A stretch of 64,000 bases of DNA from Effrenium voratum (lineage: Eukaryota; Sar; Dinophyceae; Suessiales; Symbiodiniaceae), in NCBI GenBank assembly GCA_963377175.1, contig CAUJNA010000508.1:92501-156500 (forward strand), given 5' to 3'. Shown here one piece after another: positions 46,581 to 57,777 of the stretch. The position numbers and the translations under genes are program-made. The notes beneath the pieces are model-generated. The model did no database searches. It was not told the DNA's origin and saw nothing but the letters and a program-made list of their open reading frames with translations. Within the stretch, counting starts at the first letter, position 1, and each line of letters begins with the position of its first letter.

Positions 46581-48121
46581 TGGGGGGGGAATCCAAGCCA
46601 TGGCTGTTGTTTTCTTCAGATGAAAGCCATGGTTTTGCAGGGTGCTGCCGCCGAGCGTGACGCAGGATGGGTGCTGTCGCAGGACGGGTGCTGTTGCAGG
46701 CTGCTGTGGATTTTCTGTTGGGGGGTGCCGCTGGCAAGCGTAACGCAGGGCAAAAGTTGTCGCAGGGTGTGCGCGCTGTGATTTACAGGGAAGCGCGTGT
46801 GTTTAGCGCGTGTATACGCACGCCAGGTTGTATCAGAACCCGGCTCCGTGTGACTGAAGGGGGCGACAGCCTTCAGGGTCCAAGTCGTGGCTTTGCGCGA
46901 GAAAATGATAGCAGGAAAAAGCAACAATATATGTTGTGGGTTCTTGGATGCTAATTCCAGGGGTTGCTGGAAAGGGGCAAATTCAGAGCTGGAGACGCAG
47001 CTGCCAAAGCGTTGCTTTCCGACTGAAAGTTGCGATTTGCGAGATGAAGCTGCCAAACTGCAACCTTGGAAAACAAGAAGGTTGAGTGCCAATAACAGTT
47101 TGTGGGACAAGCGAAAAGGCACCGGGCTTTATACTTTTCGCGTGCGCAAGTGTGCGTGCGTTCTGCCACATGCCCGTTTGCGCCCTAAATGTGCATTCCT
47201 AGCGTACACACATGGGTGTGCGTACATAGGCGTGCGTGTATGTGTGTGTGTGTTTCTGTTTGTCTGTGCACTCTTGTTCGTGTGCTCACCGCGTGTGCAA
47301 ATGGGGAGTTCTGCGCGTAGTCTCATGTGTGTTTCGTACATACAGGCATGCGCCCTTCTTCAGTGTACGTAATTTCCGCGTGTGCATGGGGACCGCCACC
47401 TGTTTCTCAGCGCAACTCATTTGATCTTTGCGCATTCGCCTTGTATACCAGTGTGTTGTGCTCGAGCACGTGCGCACACACAAGCATTCCTCGAGCGTGT
47501 GCGCATTGGGGTTCCGAGTGTCGACGCGTGTGTTCCACGCATGTGCGCATGTGTTCGCCGAAAGATTCGTGTTTCTAGTGTGTACACAGGTGTGTGTTCT
47601 CCTCCTGCACGTGCTGTGCGTTCCGAATGTGTGCACATGTGTATAGGCTAGTGTCTTCCGCGCTTAGTCTTTACGCATGAGTGTTTGCAGTGTGCTTTGG
47701 GCATGTGCCCATTCGTGTTCCGAACGCGCATACGTGTATGCCCTGAATGCACACACACACACATGTGTGTGTCCACTGGGTATACTGTGCATTCATACCT
47801 TCGGAGGCAACAGTTGAGATATTTAAGATACTGCATTGCATTGTCCGTTGTGAATGTTTCGAACACCAAATGATAGGTTGAGCGAACAGAAAACATGTTT
47901 TCGATAGGCAAACGCGGGATTCCGATTCCTGACTTCTCAACACCCGCAGAAGGTCGACCTTTTGTTGCTTTCCCACTAAGCCAACCCTCAAACTGCTACA
48001 GAAGACAAATACCAATGTGTGTGTGTCCAAAACTTGACCTCTAAAAAACTTGGCATCCTTTTGGTTTCCGTCTGAAACAGGATGAAGCTTTAGAAAACCC
48101 ACAGACCTCAAAAATCTAAGG
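46581..48121. other. No further gene; TG/CA-rich tract
   Basis: 47,120-47,770 is rich in GTGTGCGCATGTG-like alternating purine-pyrimidine phrases without being a clean microsatellite. 46,970-47,090 has relics of the 57-bp repeat. No exon recognised. Confidence 0.5.
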
Positions 48122-48168
48122 CACGGTGGTCACCTATGGCGCGGCCATAAGCGCCTGCGAGAAGGTTG
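48122..48168 (+). CDS. PPR exon fragment 3 (half repeat)
   Basis: Reads TVVTYGAAISACEKV, the first helix of a pentatricopeptide repeat, in GC-rich codons. Sequence after about 48,168 no longer fits the helix B pattern, so this is either the 5' half of an exon-split repeat or a truncated copy. Same strand as the fragments at 37.7 and 46.5 kb. Confidence 0.6.
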
Positions 48169-50755
48169 AGGCATCGAGCCCATCCGTCCCGGGCCCAACT
48201 TGAAGCGGTTGCAGTTTGAGGGCTTCTCGTTTATTGATTGATGGATTTTTACATCTTGGGTGGGAAACCCCCACCATGGCAATTTTGGATGTCCCGTTAT
48301 CAGACCCCGTCAAATTTGAATTGCATCCAAATCCTTTTGTGTGTGTGGTGGGTCCGGGGTTCAGTCTAAACATGGTCAACCCCAAAAAGGGTTCCCCGTT
48401 TGCTGGGGTCACTGGGCAACTGGGTTGTTTGTCCTTGCACAAGACAACAAAAAATCCCACTGCAAGCAATGGCACGGATAGTGTTGCTCATGTCGTCTAT
48501 ATGGATTTGTCTCAAAATGAACCCACTTCCGGATGGGGAAAAAATGCAAGCAAAATCAATCCAACCTCCCAGAGGAGACCCGCCCGGAATGTTGCTATTG
48601 TGACATTGTTTTTCCTTCAGAACAGCTCCATAGCGAGTCCCAAGTCAGAAAAACAAATATATCAAAATGAACCCCTGCTACTGGCAATGTCGTTTTTGTG
48701 TTTCCCTTCAAATCATATTAAACGGGGTTCTCTATGTCCTGCTCTGGCTTTGTGTGCACCTCGAACAACTCGCATTTAAAAGGATGCGTTCCGTTTTGGG
48801 AGGCGGGGGGTCCGCGCGTTTGGATGACACCCTCTCTTGTCTCCCTAGTAAACTGGGGCTGACTGTAACTACGCAACTTGTGTGACAATCGGGTGACTGT
48901 AACTTGTCTAACTACCAATCGGGTTCGGCATCAGTAGAGTCATGTTGACAGGGGACATGTCCGCGTTCAAGCCCTCCCCACACTCATCTGACACGTGTGC
49001 TGGCCACTAATTGAAAAGGGCCCGTTTCGGTGACATGTTTCAGGTCTTTTCGGATATGTTTTTTTTCATCCAAGGAATTCCCCAATGAGGTGATTCCCCA
49101 CGAGAGCGACTACATCCTGGGGTCAAAACAAAGTTGATTTTCTTTTGTTTATGCCCTCCTGTTGGTTTCAAAGAGCAATGGTCCCAGGTTAAAGCACTGG
49201 AATCATTTGAGGCTCAAGCTATGGATGTGCATTTGGGAATGGCTCACAATAAGGGACTCCCTTTTGAAAAATCCGACAAGTGGCTCGTGATGTTGAGAGA
49301 TACCCGTTGAATGAAACGTCATTCATTGGGTCAAGCAGTGGCTTCTGCACCTCTTGCCTGAGCATCTTGAGCCTCGAGTTCTCCATTGGGTTTGACAAGT
49401 ATTTGAGAAGCTCTGGTTTCCTTTGAAAGGACATCCAACGAAGCTGAGTCAAGTTAGTAACGGATATTTAAGTCTCTTACATGGATTTGGGTAAGCCGGG
49501 TTTTGATTGTGACGCTAAAGTTCACATATTTCCCAGTGAGGCTTTCTTGCGAAAGGGCTAACAAGCTCACGAACGAGCGATTCCACCTGAAAGGTCCCTG
49601 CGATGGGATTCCCGAACCGAACTCAGGTCGGACAATCATTGCAGGGGTACGGGCAATAGGATTATTGCGTTGGAGTTCCCGTGTGAGAAATGATGCAGTG
49701 ACAAAGCGTAATGGAAATCAGCCACTTTTGGTATCGCAGCAAGAGGCCAAGCATTGTCCACATCCAAAAGACTCCTTTGAGCCTATGTGAGATTGCGCGC
49801 TGGGCGCGAACGGCCTTGCTGTACATTCATGTGAGTATAGTGCACCATGCTGACTTTGTGGCATTCCTGCCCGAACAACTCCCTGGGCAGGGAGAGATAT
49901 CACAAGCCTTCCGGGGGCACTTTGGTCGTTTGTCAGACAGCTGGCTTCGAACCAGGATCAGAATGCTCGAAAAGCATGTCAGTTGATGAACCTCTAAGGC
50001 GCCACGGTTCCCTTCAGAATCCCTCACAGGGCCCTGATTTGAGTTGACACAGCCATGTATACCTGTTGAGGGTGTCCAGACATATGGAACCTTCCATTGA
50101 GGCGTGTGCAACCTGCCGTTTGTGCCGACATGGGCTTCTCACCTGCCCAAAGCCGGCCTTTTGACTTTTATGCCAGCGTTCAACTTTTTTGGTGTCTCAA
50201 AGCCGGGACCTTGCCACAGGATTGGGAACGAGCACTGCTGCTGCTGTGCACTTTGAGCCAGCGAAGGCTGCAGTCGAGCATCATTGCCCACAGCGCAGCT
50301 CGGAATGGGTCGGGGCAGTTTGCTCAGGTCACACCAACATGAGATGCTTGATTTGAATGTACGCAAAGGGGGTGGGAATGTTTACCCAGCTCCTTTGGGC
50401 GTTTGCTCAGTTGAGAGCTCGCAGCGCCCAGTTGCACGGCGGTTCGGCTCCACTGGTGTTTCCATTTTGTGTTTCCGTTTGACTGGGCTGTTCAAACGCC
50501 TTCATCCTTGGGTTACAGAAGGGCGTGGCTACGTTTGTGGCAGCTTCCCAATCGCAGGACGGAGGACGGAAATTCGAATTGAAATTCTGCCCGGGTTGCC
50601 AGTGGGTTTTTGTGAATAGAACAGGGGCCATCATCATGCTAAGAACACTATACAACCAACGTGGCCACTTGGCTCAAGAAATGCATGTGACTTCTCACCG
50701 CAATCGCCGTGAACAACATATCGAGCTTGCAGGCAGGGCGCCTATTTGAGGATAG
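48169..50755. other. No gene recognised
   Basis: Frames such as 48,216-48,779 (+, 187 codons) lack motifs and have intron-like composition. GCCACTTGGCTCAAG at 50,664-50,678 is a weaker possible spliced-leader relic (one deletion and one mismatch). Confidence 0.4.
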
Positions 50756-50839
50756 TCAGGTTATCACACCCTCCCCGAGGGGCAACACAACCAGTGTTGT
50801 CGGGGAAACCAGGAAACCCCTCGGTTTCTCAGGTTATCA
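50756..50839. repeat. Small fold-back element between 11-bp direct repeats
   Basis: TCAGGTTATCA occurs at 50,756-50,766 and 50,829-50,839. Between them CCCCGA pairs with TCGGGG and CAACAC with GTGTTG, giving a hairpin at 50,773-50,805. It resembles a miniature insertion with a target-site duplication. Confidence 0.55.
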
Positions 50840-51239
50840 GCCGTAGGGCTTGTCCCACGTGCTGTGAGACAAGATTGATTCGAAGCGAGAGGTCTTGAAC
50901 CCCGCTTCATATTGAATCGATCGATTTATTTACTCACATTGCCAAGTGGTGCAATCCTTGCGTGACAATGTCCGATGGTAGATCTTCGCTGCCGGAATTT
51001 CATCTCAGGGAACACCGGAATCAGCCGGCCATGGGCGTGGGGATGCTATCGTTGTGAGTACTGGGCCTGCGGCAGTAAGCCAGCAAAGTGATGCCGGCGT
51101 TGATCAGATCACGGGAGCAGGGGCTTCCTCCTGGTCAAGAGCACCGTCGCCTTCAGATGAGGACGATGGGCGGACACGAGTCCGTAAGTCTCGTAAGGGA
51201 GAAAAGTCATCCTCCCCCCAAAATACTAGAAGGGGCACT
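50840..51239. other. Last host-like sequence before the AT-rich block
   Basis: GC-moderate unique sequence with no recognised gene. Composition changes sharply near 51,240. Confidence 0.5.
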
Positions 51240-51560
51240 TCTAACATCCAACCCAAATAATCAAACAAAATTCACAGAAAACAAGATAAGAACCACCAAG
51301 CAACTCAAAAACCAGAATAACCCACAACAAAATATTTAATCACAGCATACAGCATTAAATAATTCAATCAAGCATACCAACAAAACAGCAAAACTAAAAA
51401 CCATCAAAGAACACAAACTCAAAAACACACACTAACAAATTTCAAAGCAGTATAACAACAAAAACATATCAGAAGAGTATAAACAAAATAAAATACAAAC
51501 AGCCAAAGCACGAAAAAGTCAAAACAGCATACCAAGTTCAAACAACGCACTTTGAAAGAG
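51240..51560 (+). other. A/C-rich, G/T-poor left edge of the element
   Basis: About 320 bp in which A and C dominate strongly on the + strand, with recurring CAGCATAC / AAGCATACC words and no open frame of note. Its position at the boundary fits a terminal region (TIR or origin flank), but the other end is needed to tell. Confidence 0.5.
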
Positions 51561-51603
51561 TTAAGGTAATTAAGGAAAATTAAAATATTTCAATCTTTAC
51601 AAA

Positions 51604-51648
51604 CCATAAGTATAGTATAATTATAACATATAAGACTTTACATGTTAT
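51604..51648. repeat. Intergenic repeat with hairpin, copy 1
   Basis: Core CCATAAGT.TAGTATAA followed by TATAACAT...TTTACATGTTAT. The ATAACAT/ATGTTAT halves are complementary. A second copy lies at 52,262-52,303, and a partial one (AGTATAGTATTATGAAACAT) overlaps the polymerase start at 53,061. Located downstream of the small minus-strand gene at 51,870, it could be a terminator or a regulatory repeat. Confidence 0.65.
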
Positions 51649-51869
51649 TATTATATTATGATTATAATTTCAGTTCAGGATAATAATTTATTTCATTCTT
51701 CTTACTTCTTTCATACATCATTTTAAAAAAAAGAAATATTAATATCTCTCACGTATTTTGAACATTAAGCTTTTTACTTTCAATAAATAATTTGATATTT
51801 TCTTTAACATCTTCTCCTTTCTTTTGACTATAACTATAACCCAACATCCATAATATATCATAAAACATT

Positions 51870-52189
51870 TCATATTTTCTTACTGATTTTAAGAAACTGT
51901 TTAACATAATCGTAAGGTGGTATTTTATTTACAGTTAGAAATATTAAAACCTCATCTTCTACATTTCTATTATGTCTTCCTTTGATTCTCAACACACATT
52001 TGATTAAAGTTTGATTATCTCTCCAATGTATACAGTTTTCACATTCGTCTTCTTCATCCATTGAATAGTTAATAATATTATTCACTATTTCATTAAAATC
52101 AGTTTTTACAATTCCATATTTTCCTTTTTGAAGTGACAACAATCATAGCATTTTTTATTTATATAATTATTGATTTCATCACCGTTCAT
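51870..52189 (-). pseudogene. Small cysteine-containing protein, probably frameshifted
   Basis: The only ATG with a shared upstream motif is at 52,189 (MNGDEINNYINKKCYDCCHF...). That frame meets a stop after about 27 codons, while the longer body (52,142-51,870, through DEEDECENCIHWRDN to KISKKI) is in another frame and lacks an ATG. A single frameshift near 52,100-52,120 would join them. Cysteine pairs (CYDCC, CENC) suggest a small metal-binding fold, but no family is recognised. The ACTTAAAGA promoter-like motif lies 29 bp upstream of the ATG. Confidence 0.5.
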
Positions 52190-52217
52190 TTTCCTCTTAT
52201 TATATTAAGGCACTATT

Positions 52218-52226
52218 TCTTTAAGT
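52218..52226 (-). promoter_or_regulatory. ACTTAAAGA promoter-like motif
   Basis: On the minus strand ACTTAAAGAAATAGTGCCTTAA, 29 bp upstream of the ATG at 52,189. One of four copies in the element, each in the sense orientation ahead of a start codon. Confidence 0.6.
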
Positions 52227-52261
52227 CATTTTTAAGGCATTAAGAAAAATTAAGAAACAAC

Positions 52262-52303
52262 CCATAAGTTTAGTATAACTATAACATAAGATTTTACATG
52301 TTA
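52262..52303. repeat. Intergenic repeat with hairpin, copy 2
   Basis: Second copy of the 51,604-51,648 repeat (CCATAAGTTTAGTATAACTA, then TAACAT/ATGTTA halves), lying between the stop of the 52,325 gene and the start of the next minus-strand gene. Confidence 0.65.
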
Positions 52304-52324
52304 TAATTATATTTCAATTTAGAA

Positions 52325-52588
52325 TTAAGGAGTAAAACAAGAGTCAGGCAATATGTCTTCAAATATGTAATCTACATATTTATCAATATCACCAATGTCT
52401 ATATATTTGATATTGTCTTTTCCTATTCTTGAATAAATATGTTCCCAGAAATACAAATTAACTAATAGACATACTTTATATTTGGTGTTGCTGTAATACC
52501 ATACAGTATATTTAGCTATTCTAAATTCATTCAAGACCTCGTTTATTTTATCTTTACTTAGTAAATACCAATCAATCGCTTCAAACAT
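52325..52588 (-). CDS. Small protein of unknown function (87 aa from the ATG)
   Basis: Begins MFEAIDWYLLSKDKINEVLN and is rich in Tyr, Ile and Asp (YIDIGDIDKYVDYIFEDILP). No domain recognised. The frame is open upstream of the ATG for a further 27 or so codons, reading GGELSIKPYKSVAKEFRD, and overlaps the end of the upstream gene in a different frame. The two could therefore be one gene split by a frameshift, or this one may start at a non-ATG or be translationally coupled. Minus strand, same direction as its neighbours. Confidence 0.5.
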   Translation of the reverse strand: MFEAIDWYLLSKDKINEVLNEFRIAKYTVWYYSNTKYKVCLLVNLYFWEHIYSRIGKDNIKYIDIGDIDKYVDYIFEDILPDSCFTP

Positions 52589-52629
52589 GTCACGAAATTC
52601 TTTAGCAACTGATTTATAAGGTTTAATGC

Positions 52630-52986
52630 TTAGTTCTCCTCCAACCTTGAAATCAAATCTTTATTATTAAAGAACTCATCAATTTGTTTTTCAAATGACT
52701 TTATTGCAACTTTATGGTAAAACCATACAGGAAATCGTTTGTGATATCTCATAAAGAATTTCAATTGTAATTGAAACTTTGTATATCCCTTATCCTTATG
52801 TTCTTCATCAAAAAAGTGTTCAAGGTCTCTAGTTATACAACACTGGTTACAATATACATTATACTCACTTATTTTATTACACAGATTAGCAGGTAATAAG
52901 TTATACAATGTTAGATTAATATCATTCTTTTTATTATTGCTACATTTACACTTACTATAATTAAACAGTGTCATTTTCCACTTCAT
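52630..52986 (-). CDS. Small cysteine-rich protein of unknown function (118 aa)
   Basis: Starts MKWKMTLFNYSKCKCSNNKK and has a second cysteine group (LCNKISEYNVYCNQCC) and a conserved-looking basic/aromatic middle (KFQLQLKFFMRYHKRFP). The CxC...CxxC arrangement could bind zinc. No family recognised. The start is supported by an ACTTAAAGA-type motif 17 bp upstream (53,003-53,011) and the divergently oriented polymerase start at 53,071, which share this short promoter region. The stop lies in the upstream extension of the 52,325 frame. Confidence 0.65.
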   Translation of the reverse strand: MKWKMTLFNYSKCKCSNNKKNDINLTLYNLLPANLCNKISEYNVYCNQCCITRDLEHFFDEEHKDKGYTKFQLQLKFFMRYHKRFPVWFYHKVAIKSFEKQIDEFFNNKDLISRLEEN

Positions 52987-53002
52987 GTATTAAGGTATTA
53001 AA

Positions 53003-53011
53003 TCTTTAAGT
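53003..53011 (-). promoter_or_regulatory. ACTTAAAGA-type motif (ACTTAAAGATTTAATACCTTAA)
   Basis: Sense orientation for the 52,986 gene, 17 bp upstream of its ATG. Only 19 bp separates it from the oppositely oriented copy serving the polymerase, so 53,003-53,038 looks like a bidirectional promoter. Confidence 0.6.
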
Positions 53012-53029
53012 ATAATTTTCTAAAAAGCC

Positions 53030-53038
53030 ACTTAAAGA
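53030..53038 (+). promoter_or_regulatory. ACTTAAAGA motif upstream of polymerase
   Basis: ACTTAAAGAAATAAACACAT followed by TAA, 33 bp ahead of the polymerase ATG at 53,071. Same strand as the gene. Confidence 0.6.
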
Positions 53039-53070
53039 AATAAACACATTAAATTATATAGTATAGTATT

Positions 53071-56000
53071 ATGAAACATGTTATGGATTATCTGTTGAAT
53101 AATGATAAAGCGGCAATTCCAAAAAGAGGAAACAAGGAATTAAAATCAATAATTATAGATGGTAGAACATTTAGATACAACAAAGAAAAACCTATCTCGA
53201 ATGTTTTGAACAAGAAATGAAAATCAGTAGCAAGCACCAATGAATATAATAGTCATGCTACAAGAACAATTCGTTCAACATACCGTAAACAAAGAATGAA
53301 CAATGCCATGACAAAATACGCTATAAAAAACAAATTCAGAATAACAGACCAACAATCAGCTTTCAAAAGTTATGCTAATTCTATAAAACTAGTAAATAAA
53401 CATTTTCAAGGTGAAAAGGCGTTATCAATGATACACCACTAAAAAGATAGACTTTTTAACTTCTTGAAAACTAACAGAGCTATGAAATTGAATATAAGGG
53501 CAGAAGGTTTATTTTATCATTATTTTGATGATGATACAGGAGTAATAAGACATACAGAGATAGTTTTTAATTTACCAGCTACAAGGTCTAACGTTTATAA
53601 TGAAACCGATTTGGATGAAGCAATTGAAAAATCAATCAAAGAAATTTTGCTGAACATAGAGAAACTAGAAGGTTCAGCGTCTAATTTACAATTTATAAGA
53701 ATATTATCAATAACCATTCATTATGACAAGTATGACCCAACAAGAGCGGGTAGTTATATAGATTTACCAGAATGGATTAAACTAAAAAAAGGCATGTATT
53801 AATATCAAAAACAAAGATAACAAATGTTTTAAATATAGTGTTCAAAGTGTAGTGTATGATACCAATAATAAACCGAATTCTCAAGAAATGTTTCATTACA
53901 CCAAATTACACGATGACATTTTGAACTGGGAAGGCGTTAAATTTCCAACTGGTAATAAAGATATTGAAAGGTTTGAAAATAATGGTAAGTTAGTTTCAAT
54001 CAATGTTTATGAAATTGATGACACTTTGAATGACAAAAAAATACAATTGAGTACAGGACTAAAACAAGAGATGCTAAATATCAAATAAACCTTTTGAAAA
54101 TTGAAACAGACAATAACCATCACTATGTTGTTATTAAAAATCTAAGTCGTCTTATGAACTGGCAAACAAACAAAAATGACCAACCAAAACATTATTGCCA
54201 CTATTGTTCTCATGCTTTTACTAGAAAGGATTTATTAAGAAACACATTATGAAAAAGGTTGTATGGCAACACACCAGTTTAAATTACCAAAAGAAGGTAG
54301 TTATATTGAATTTGAAAAGTACACAAAATTAAAATGTCCATTTGTTGTTTATGGAGATTTTGAGTGTATAACTGTAAATTCAAACAATGGCATCAAGGGC
54401 ACTTATCAGGAACATAATCCATGCGGTTATATGTTGAATGTTGTAAATTCTATCGGTAATACAAGCCGACCTTTTTTTATACCGTGGAGGGGATTGTTTA
54501 GACCACTTTGTAAATAAATTAACAGAAATTAAAAAAAGATATTTTTGATAAAATGAATGTTAATAAACCAATGGATATTACAGATGAACAAGAAGCAGAA
54601 TTTAGAAAAGCTACTGTATGTTCAATATGTAATAAACATTTTAAACCAGAAGATATAAAAGTTCGTGACCACTGTCATTTTACTGGTATGTATAGAGGTT
54701 GTGCTCACGAAAAATGTAATTTGGATTATTCATTCAGATATTTCAAGATACCAGTATTTTTTCATAATTTTAAAAACTATGACTCTCACCTAATCATAGG
54801 TAAAGCAAATGAAATAAATAAGGAATTGAACGAAAATAAGAAAATAGATGTAATAGCACAAAATAGCGAAAAGTTTATTACATTTTCGTTTGGTTCATTA
54901 CAGTTTAAAGATAGCATGGCTTTTCCCTCAGCATCTTTAGATAAATTAGTTAAGTTAAATAAATATGACATAGTAGGTAAAGATGAGCATGATAAACCTA
55001 TACATAAAAAACGGAATGACTGGGAAAATAATTTTAGATTTTCAGCAGCAAATCCATATATTAGAAATAAAACCGATTTAGACTTATTAACTGAAAAAGG
55101 AGTTTATCCTTACGACTACATGAATTCATTTGATAAATTCAATGAATCGCAATTACCAAATATAGAAGACTTTTACAGTCAATTATATGAAGAAGGCATA
55201 ACAGATACACAACACACAAGGGCAAAAGTAATATGGGATAATTTCAATATCAAAAACCTAGGTGAATACCATGATTTATATTTGATGGCCGATGTTTATT
55301 TGCTTAGTGATGTTTTTGCAAACTTTAGGGATATGTGCTTAAATTATTATGGCTTAGACCTTGCACATTACATAACAGTACCTAATTATTCATGGTCTGC
55401 ATTCTTATCTCTTACTGGTGTTAGACTTCAACAAATACATAATAAAGATATGTATGAAATGATTGGAAAAGGTCTTCGTGGCGGGATGACTCAATGTGCT
55501 CATAAAAAAGTAGAAGCAAATAATAAATACATGAATGAACAATATGACATGTCAAAACCATCAAGTTATATAAGTTATTTAGATGCTAATAACTTGTATG
55601 GTTTGGCAATGAGTAAAAAACTACCGTTTGATAATTTCATTTGGTATTTTTCAAGGATGGATGAGAAGAAAATATTAAACTATAGTGATGGTGTTGACAA
55701 AGGCTATATATTTAGAAGTTGATTTAGAATACCCAAAAGAATTACATGATTTACATAGAGATTATCCATTAGCACCAGAAATTATGAGTGTTAGTGAGAA
55801 TATGCTTTCACCAGTTCAAAAAGAAATACATTAAACAATATTATGGAAAAGATGCATCTGATGAACAAACAAATAAACTAATATTAAATGTTATGGATAA
55901 GAAAAAGTATGTATTACATATATCAGCATTGAAGTTTTATTTAGAGCATGGATTAAAACTAAAGAAAGTCCATAGGGTAATTAGTTTTAATCAAGCAGAT

Positions 56001-56873
56001 TTCTTAAAACCATACATTGATTTCAACACCAAAAAACGAAAGAATGCTAAAACTGAATTTGAAAAGATTTATGCAAACTATTAAATAACGCTGTATATGG
56101 AAAAACACCCGAAAACGTTCGTAATCACATTGACTTTGAATTAGTTAATACACCTGAACGCTTCCAGAAGTTAGTAAATAAGCCAACATACAAACACAGA
56201 CACATTATAAGCGAAAGTTTAGTAGGTGTAGAAAAAGAAAAGGCAACGGTAGAACTAGATAAACCTATTTATATGGGTCTATCAATTTTAGATTATTCTA
56301 AAATTCATATGTATTCTTTTTATTATGATGTATTAATAATGATAAATTAAAATTAGCAGATACTGACACTGATAGGTTTTTAATCCATGTTGAAACTGAT
56401 GATATTTACACAGATTTTAAGCATATAGATCAACATATGGATTTTTCAGATTATCCTAAAAATCATGAATGTTATAATGCTTCTAATAAAAAAATTCTTG
56501 GGAAACTGAAGGATGAGTTATCAGGGACAATAATGACACACTTCATAGGATTGAAATCTAAATCATACTGCTATAAGGTTTATGGAGAAGATGAAGAACA
56601 TAAGAGGAGTAAAGGCATTCTTAAACATAAAGTTGCTAGTGAATTGAATTATAACAAATACGAAGAAACATTAAATGGTGATTTGAAGGATATAAAGTTG
56701 AATTTAACACTATACGCTCAAAAAACCATCAAATATATAGCATTAATCAAGTTAAGTATTCGCTTAGTAATTATGATAACAAAAGATATTGGTTAGATAA
56801 TTGTAGCAGGTTACCGTTTGGCCATTACTCAGTTAACCAATTAAATCTCGTGCCTATTGTATTTTTTACTTAA
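53071..56873 (+). pseudogene. polB: Protein-primed family B DNA polymerase, broken
   Basis: The polymerase would replicate the element's linear DNA from a terminal protein primer. Landmarks in order: N-terminal region with YIDLPEWIK (53.75 kb); a CHYCSHAF C2H2-like finger (54.2 kb); exonuclease motif I VVYGDFEC (54.35 kb); a C..C/H zinc segment VRDHCHFTG (54.67 kb); exonuclease motif II FHNFKNYDSH (54.77 kb); EYHDLYLMADVYLLSDVF (55.27 kb); palm motif A YLDANNLYG (55.58 kb); motif B LNNAVYGKTPEN (56.08 kb); motif C ADTDTDRF (56.36 kb); C-terminal WLDNCSRLPFGHYS (56.8 kb). Catalytic acidic residues are present; motif C has Arg where many relatives have Ser. The reading frame has in-frame stops at 53,218 and 53,440 and about ten frameshifts, near 53.79, 54.07, 54.24, 54.47, 54.53, 55.71, 55.83, 56.07, 56.33 and 56.71 kb, at least four of them at A or T homopolymers. 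The longest open part is 54,553-55,722. Either a pseudogene or uncorrected sequencing error; the intact neighbour argues for decay. Confidence 0.92.
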
Positions 56874-57770
56874 TCCATCCAATTTGTAATAGCGATTATT
56901 AAGTAAATCCATACCTACAAGTATTACCTTGTATTTTCTTTCACCCCAATGGTTGAAACTTTCTTTACGACTGGTATAGTTGCCTTTACCTTTACTATAT
57001 ACTTTGACATAATCTCCCTCAGTCACACTTGGATACCTTCTAATATGCTTTTCTTTCAGTATTTGGTTTGCCCTAACATCTAAAACATTGTCTAAATCGT
57101 GTGCTTTGTTTGGTGTTGTTTGTGTGCTACTATGTATTTGACTACTATTATATTTCTTCAGGGATACTTTCATCATTTCAACCCATGACCCTTTATGATG
57201 ACGAAGTCTATCACTAATCATTTTCTTAATTGTTCTAATCATTCTCTCCGCTTGTGATGCATGAGTTTTAGTAATAACTAATTCAATTCCTTCACCTTTC
57301 AAATAATTCTGTATCTTCTTACTATTTAATGCTCCTTCGTCATCACTATATATACTAAGTGGATAGCCTAGAACTTTAAACCATTCCAACATAGCATTGA
57401 AAAAAGTATCAATATCATTAATTTCCATTGGAACTATATGACACTTTTTACTGAAAATATCGATACAAACAAAACCAAATTTAGGTTGATTTTTAACATC
57501 AACACCAACGTCATTTAACAAACTTGACATGACCATTAAATCAATTTGGAATTCATATTTTGGAAAAGGTGCCGTGTATGAATTGTAGTTCTTATAATTT
57601 CTTGTTTGCTTGTTTGGTTGAGATTTCATCCATTTAGAAACATAATCTAATGTAAAACCTGCTTCAACTTTATTCGCTTTTTCATATAAATCTCTAACAG
57701 AACCGAACCCCTCATCAACATCATAATATAACTTTTTTAAAATTTCATCCTTATCTAATTTCCTACTCAT
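56841..57770 (-). CDS. Retroviral-type (rve) integrase of Polinton type, intact
   Basis: Inserts the element's DNA into the host genome. From the chosen ATG (MSRKLDKDEI, 57,770) the protein has about 309 residues. The RNase H-fold core follows a K/N/Y-rich linker: first catalytic Asp near residue 77 (YEFQIDLMVM), second near 143-144 (IYSDDEGALN), Glu near 175 (HASQAERMIRTIK), with the D-to-E gap about 31 residues, slightly shorter than the usual 35. A C-terminal small-barrel-like segment (VTEGDYVKVYSKG) follows. A start 13 codons further upstream is open, but its extra residues are encoded by the hairpin repeat at 57,778, so 57,770 is preferred. Convergent with the polymerase, overlapping its last 33 bp. 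No breaks, in contrast to the polymerase. Confidence 0.92.
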   Translation of the reverse strand: MSRKLDKDEILKKLYYDVDEGFGSVRDLYEKANKVEAGFTLDYVSKWMKSQPNKQTRNYKNYNSYTAPFPKYEFQIDLMVMSSLLNDVGVDVKNQPKFGFVCIDIFSKKCHIVPMEINDIDTFFNAMLEWFKVLGYPLSIYSDDEGALNSKKIQNYLKGEGIELVITKTHASQAERMIRTIKKMISDRLRHHKGSWVEMMKVSLKKYNSSQIHSSTQTTPNKAHDLDNVLDVRANQILKEKHIRRYPSVTEGDYVKVYSKGKGNYTSRKESFNHWGERKYKVILVGMDLLNNRYYKLDGLSKKYNRHEI

Positions 57771-57777
57771 TATGAAG

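Noticed and set aside
53218..53442. Alternative genetic code to explain polymerase stops
   Set aside because: One stop is TGA and the other TAA, both are used as ordinary terminators nearby, and frameshifts are also present.
54786..54971. Minus-strand frame inside the polymerase
   Set aside because: Shadow of the polymerase gene, with low-complexity Leu/Phe/Ser content.
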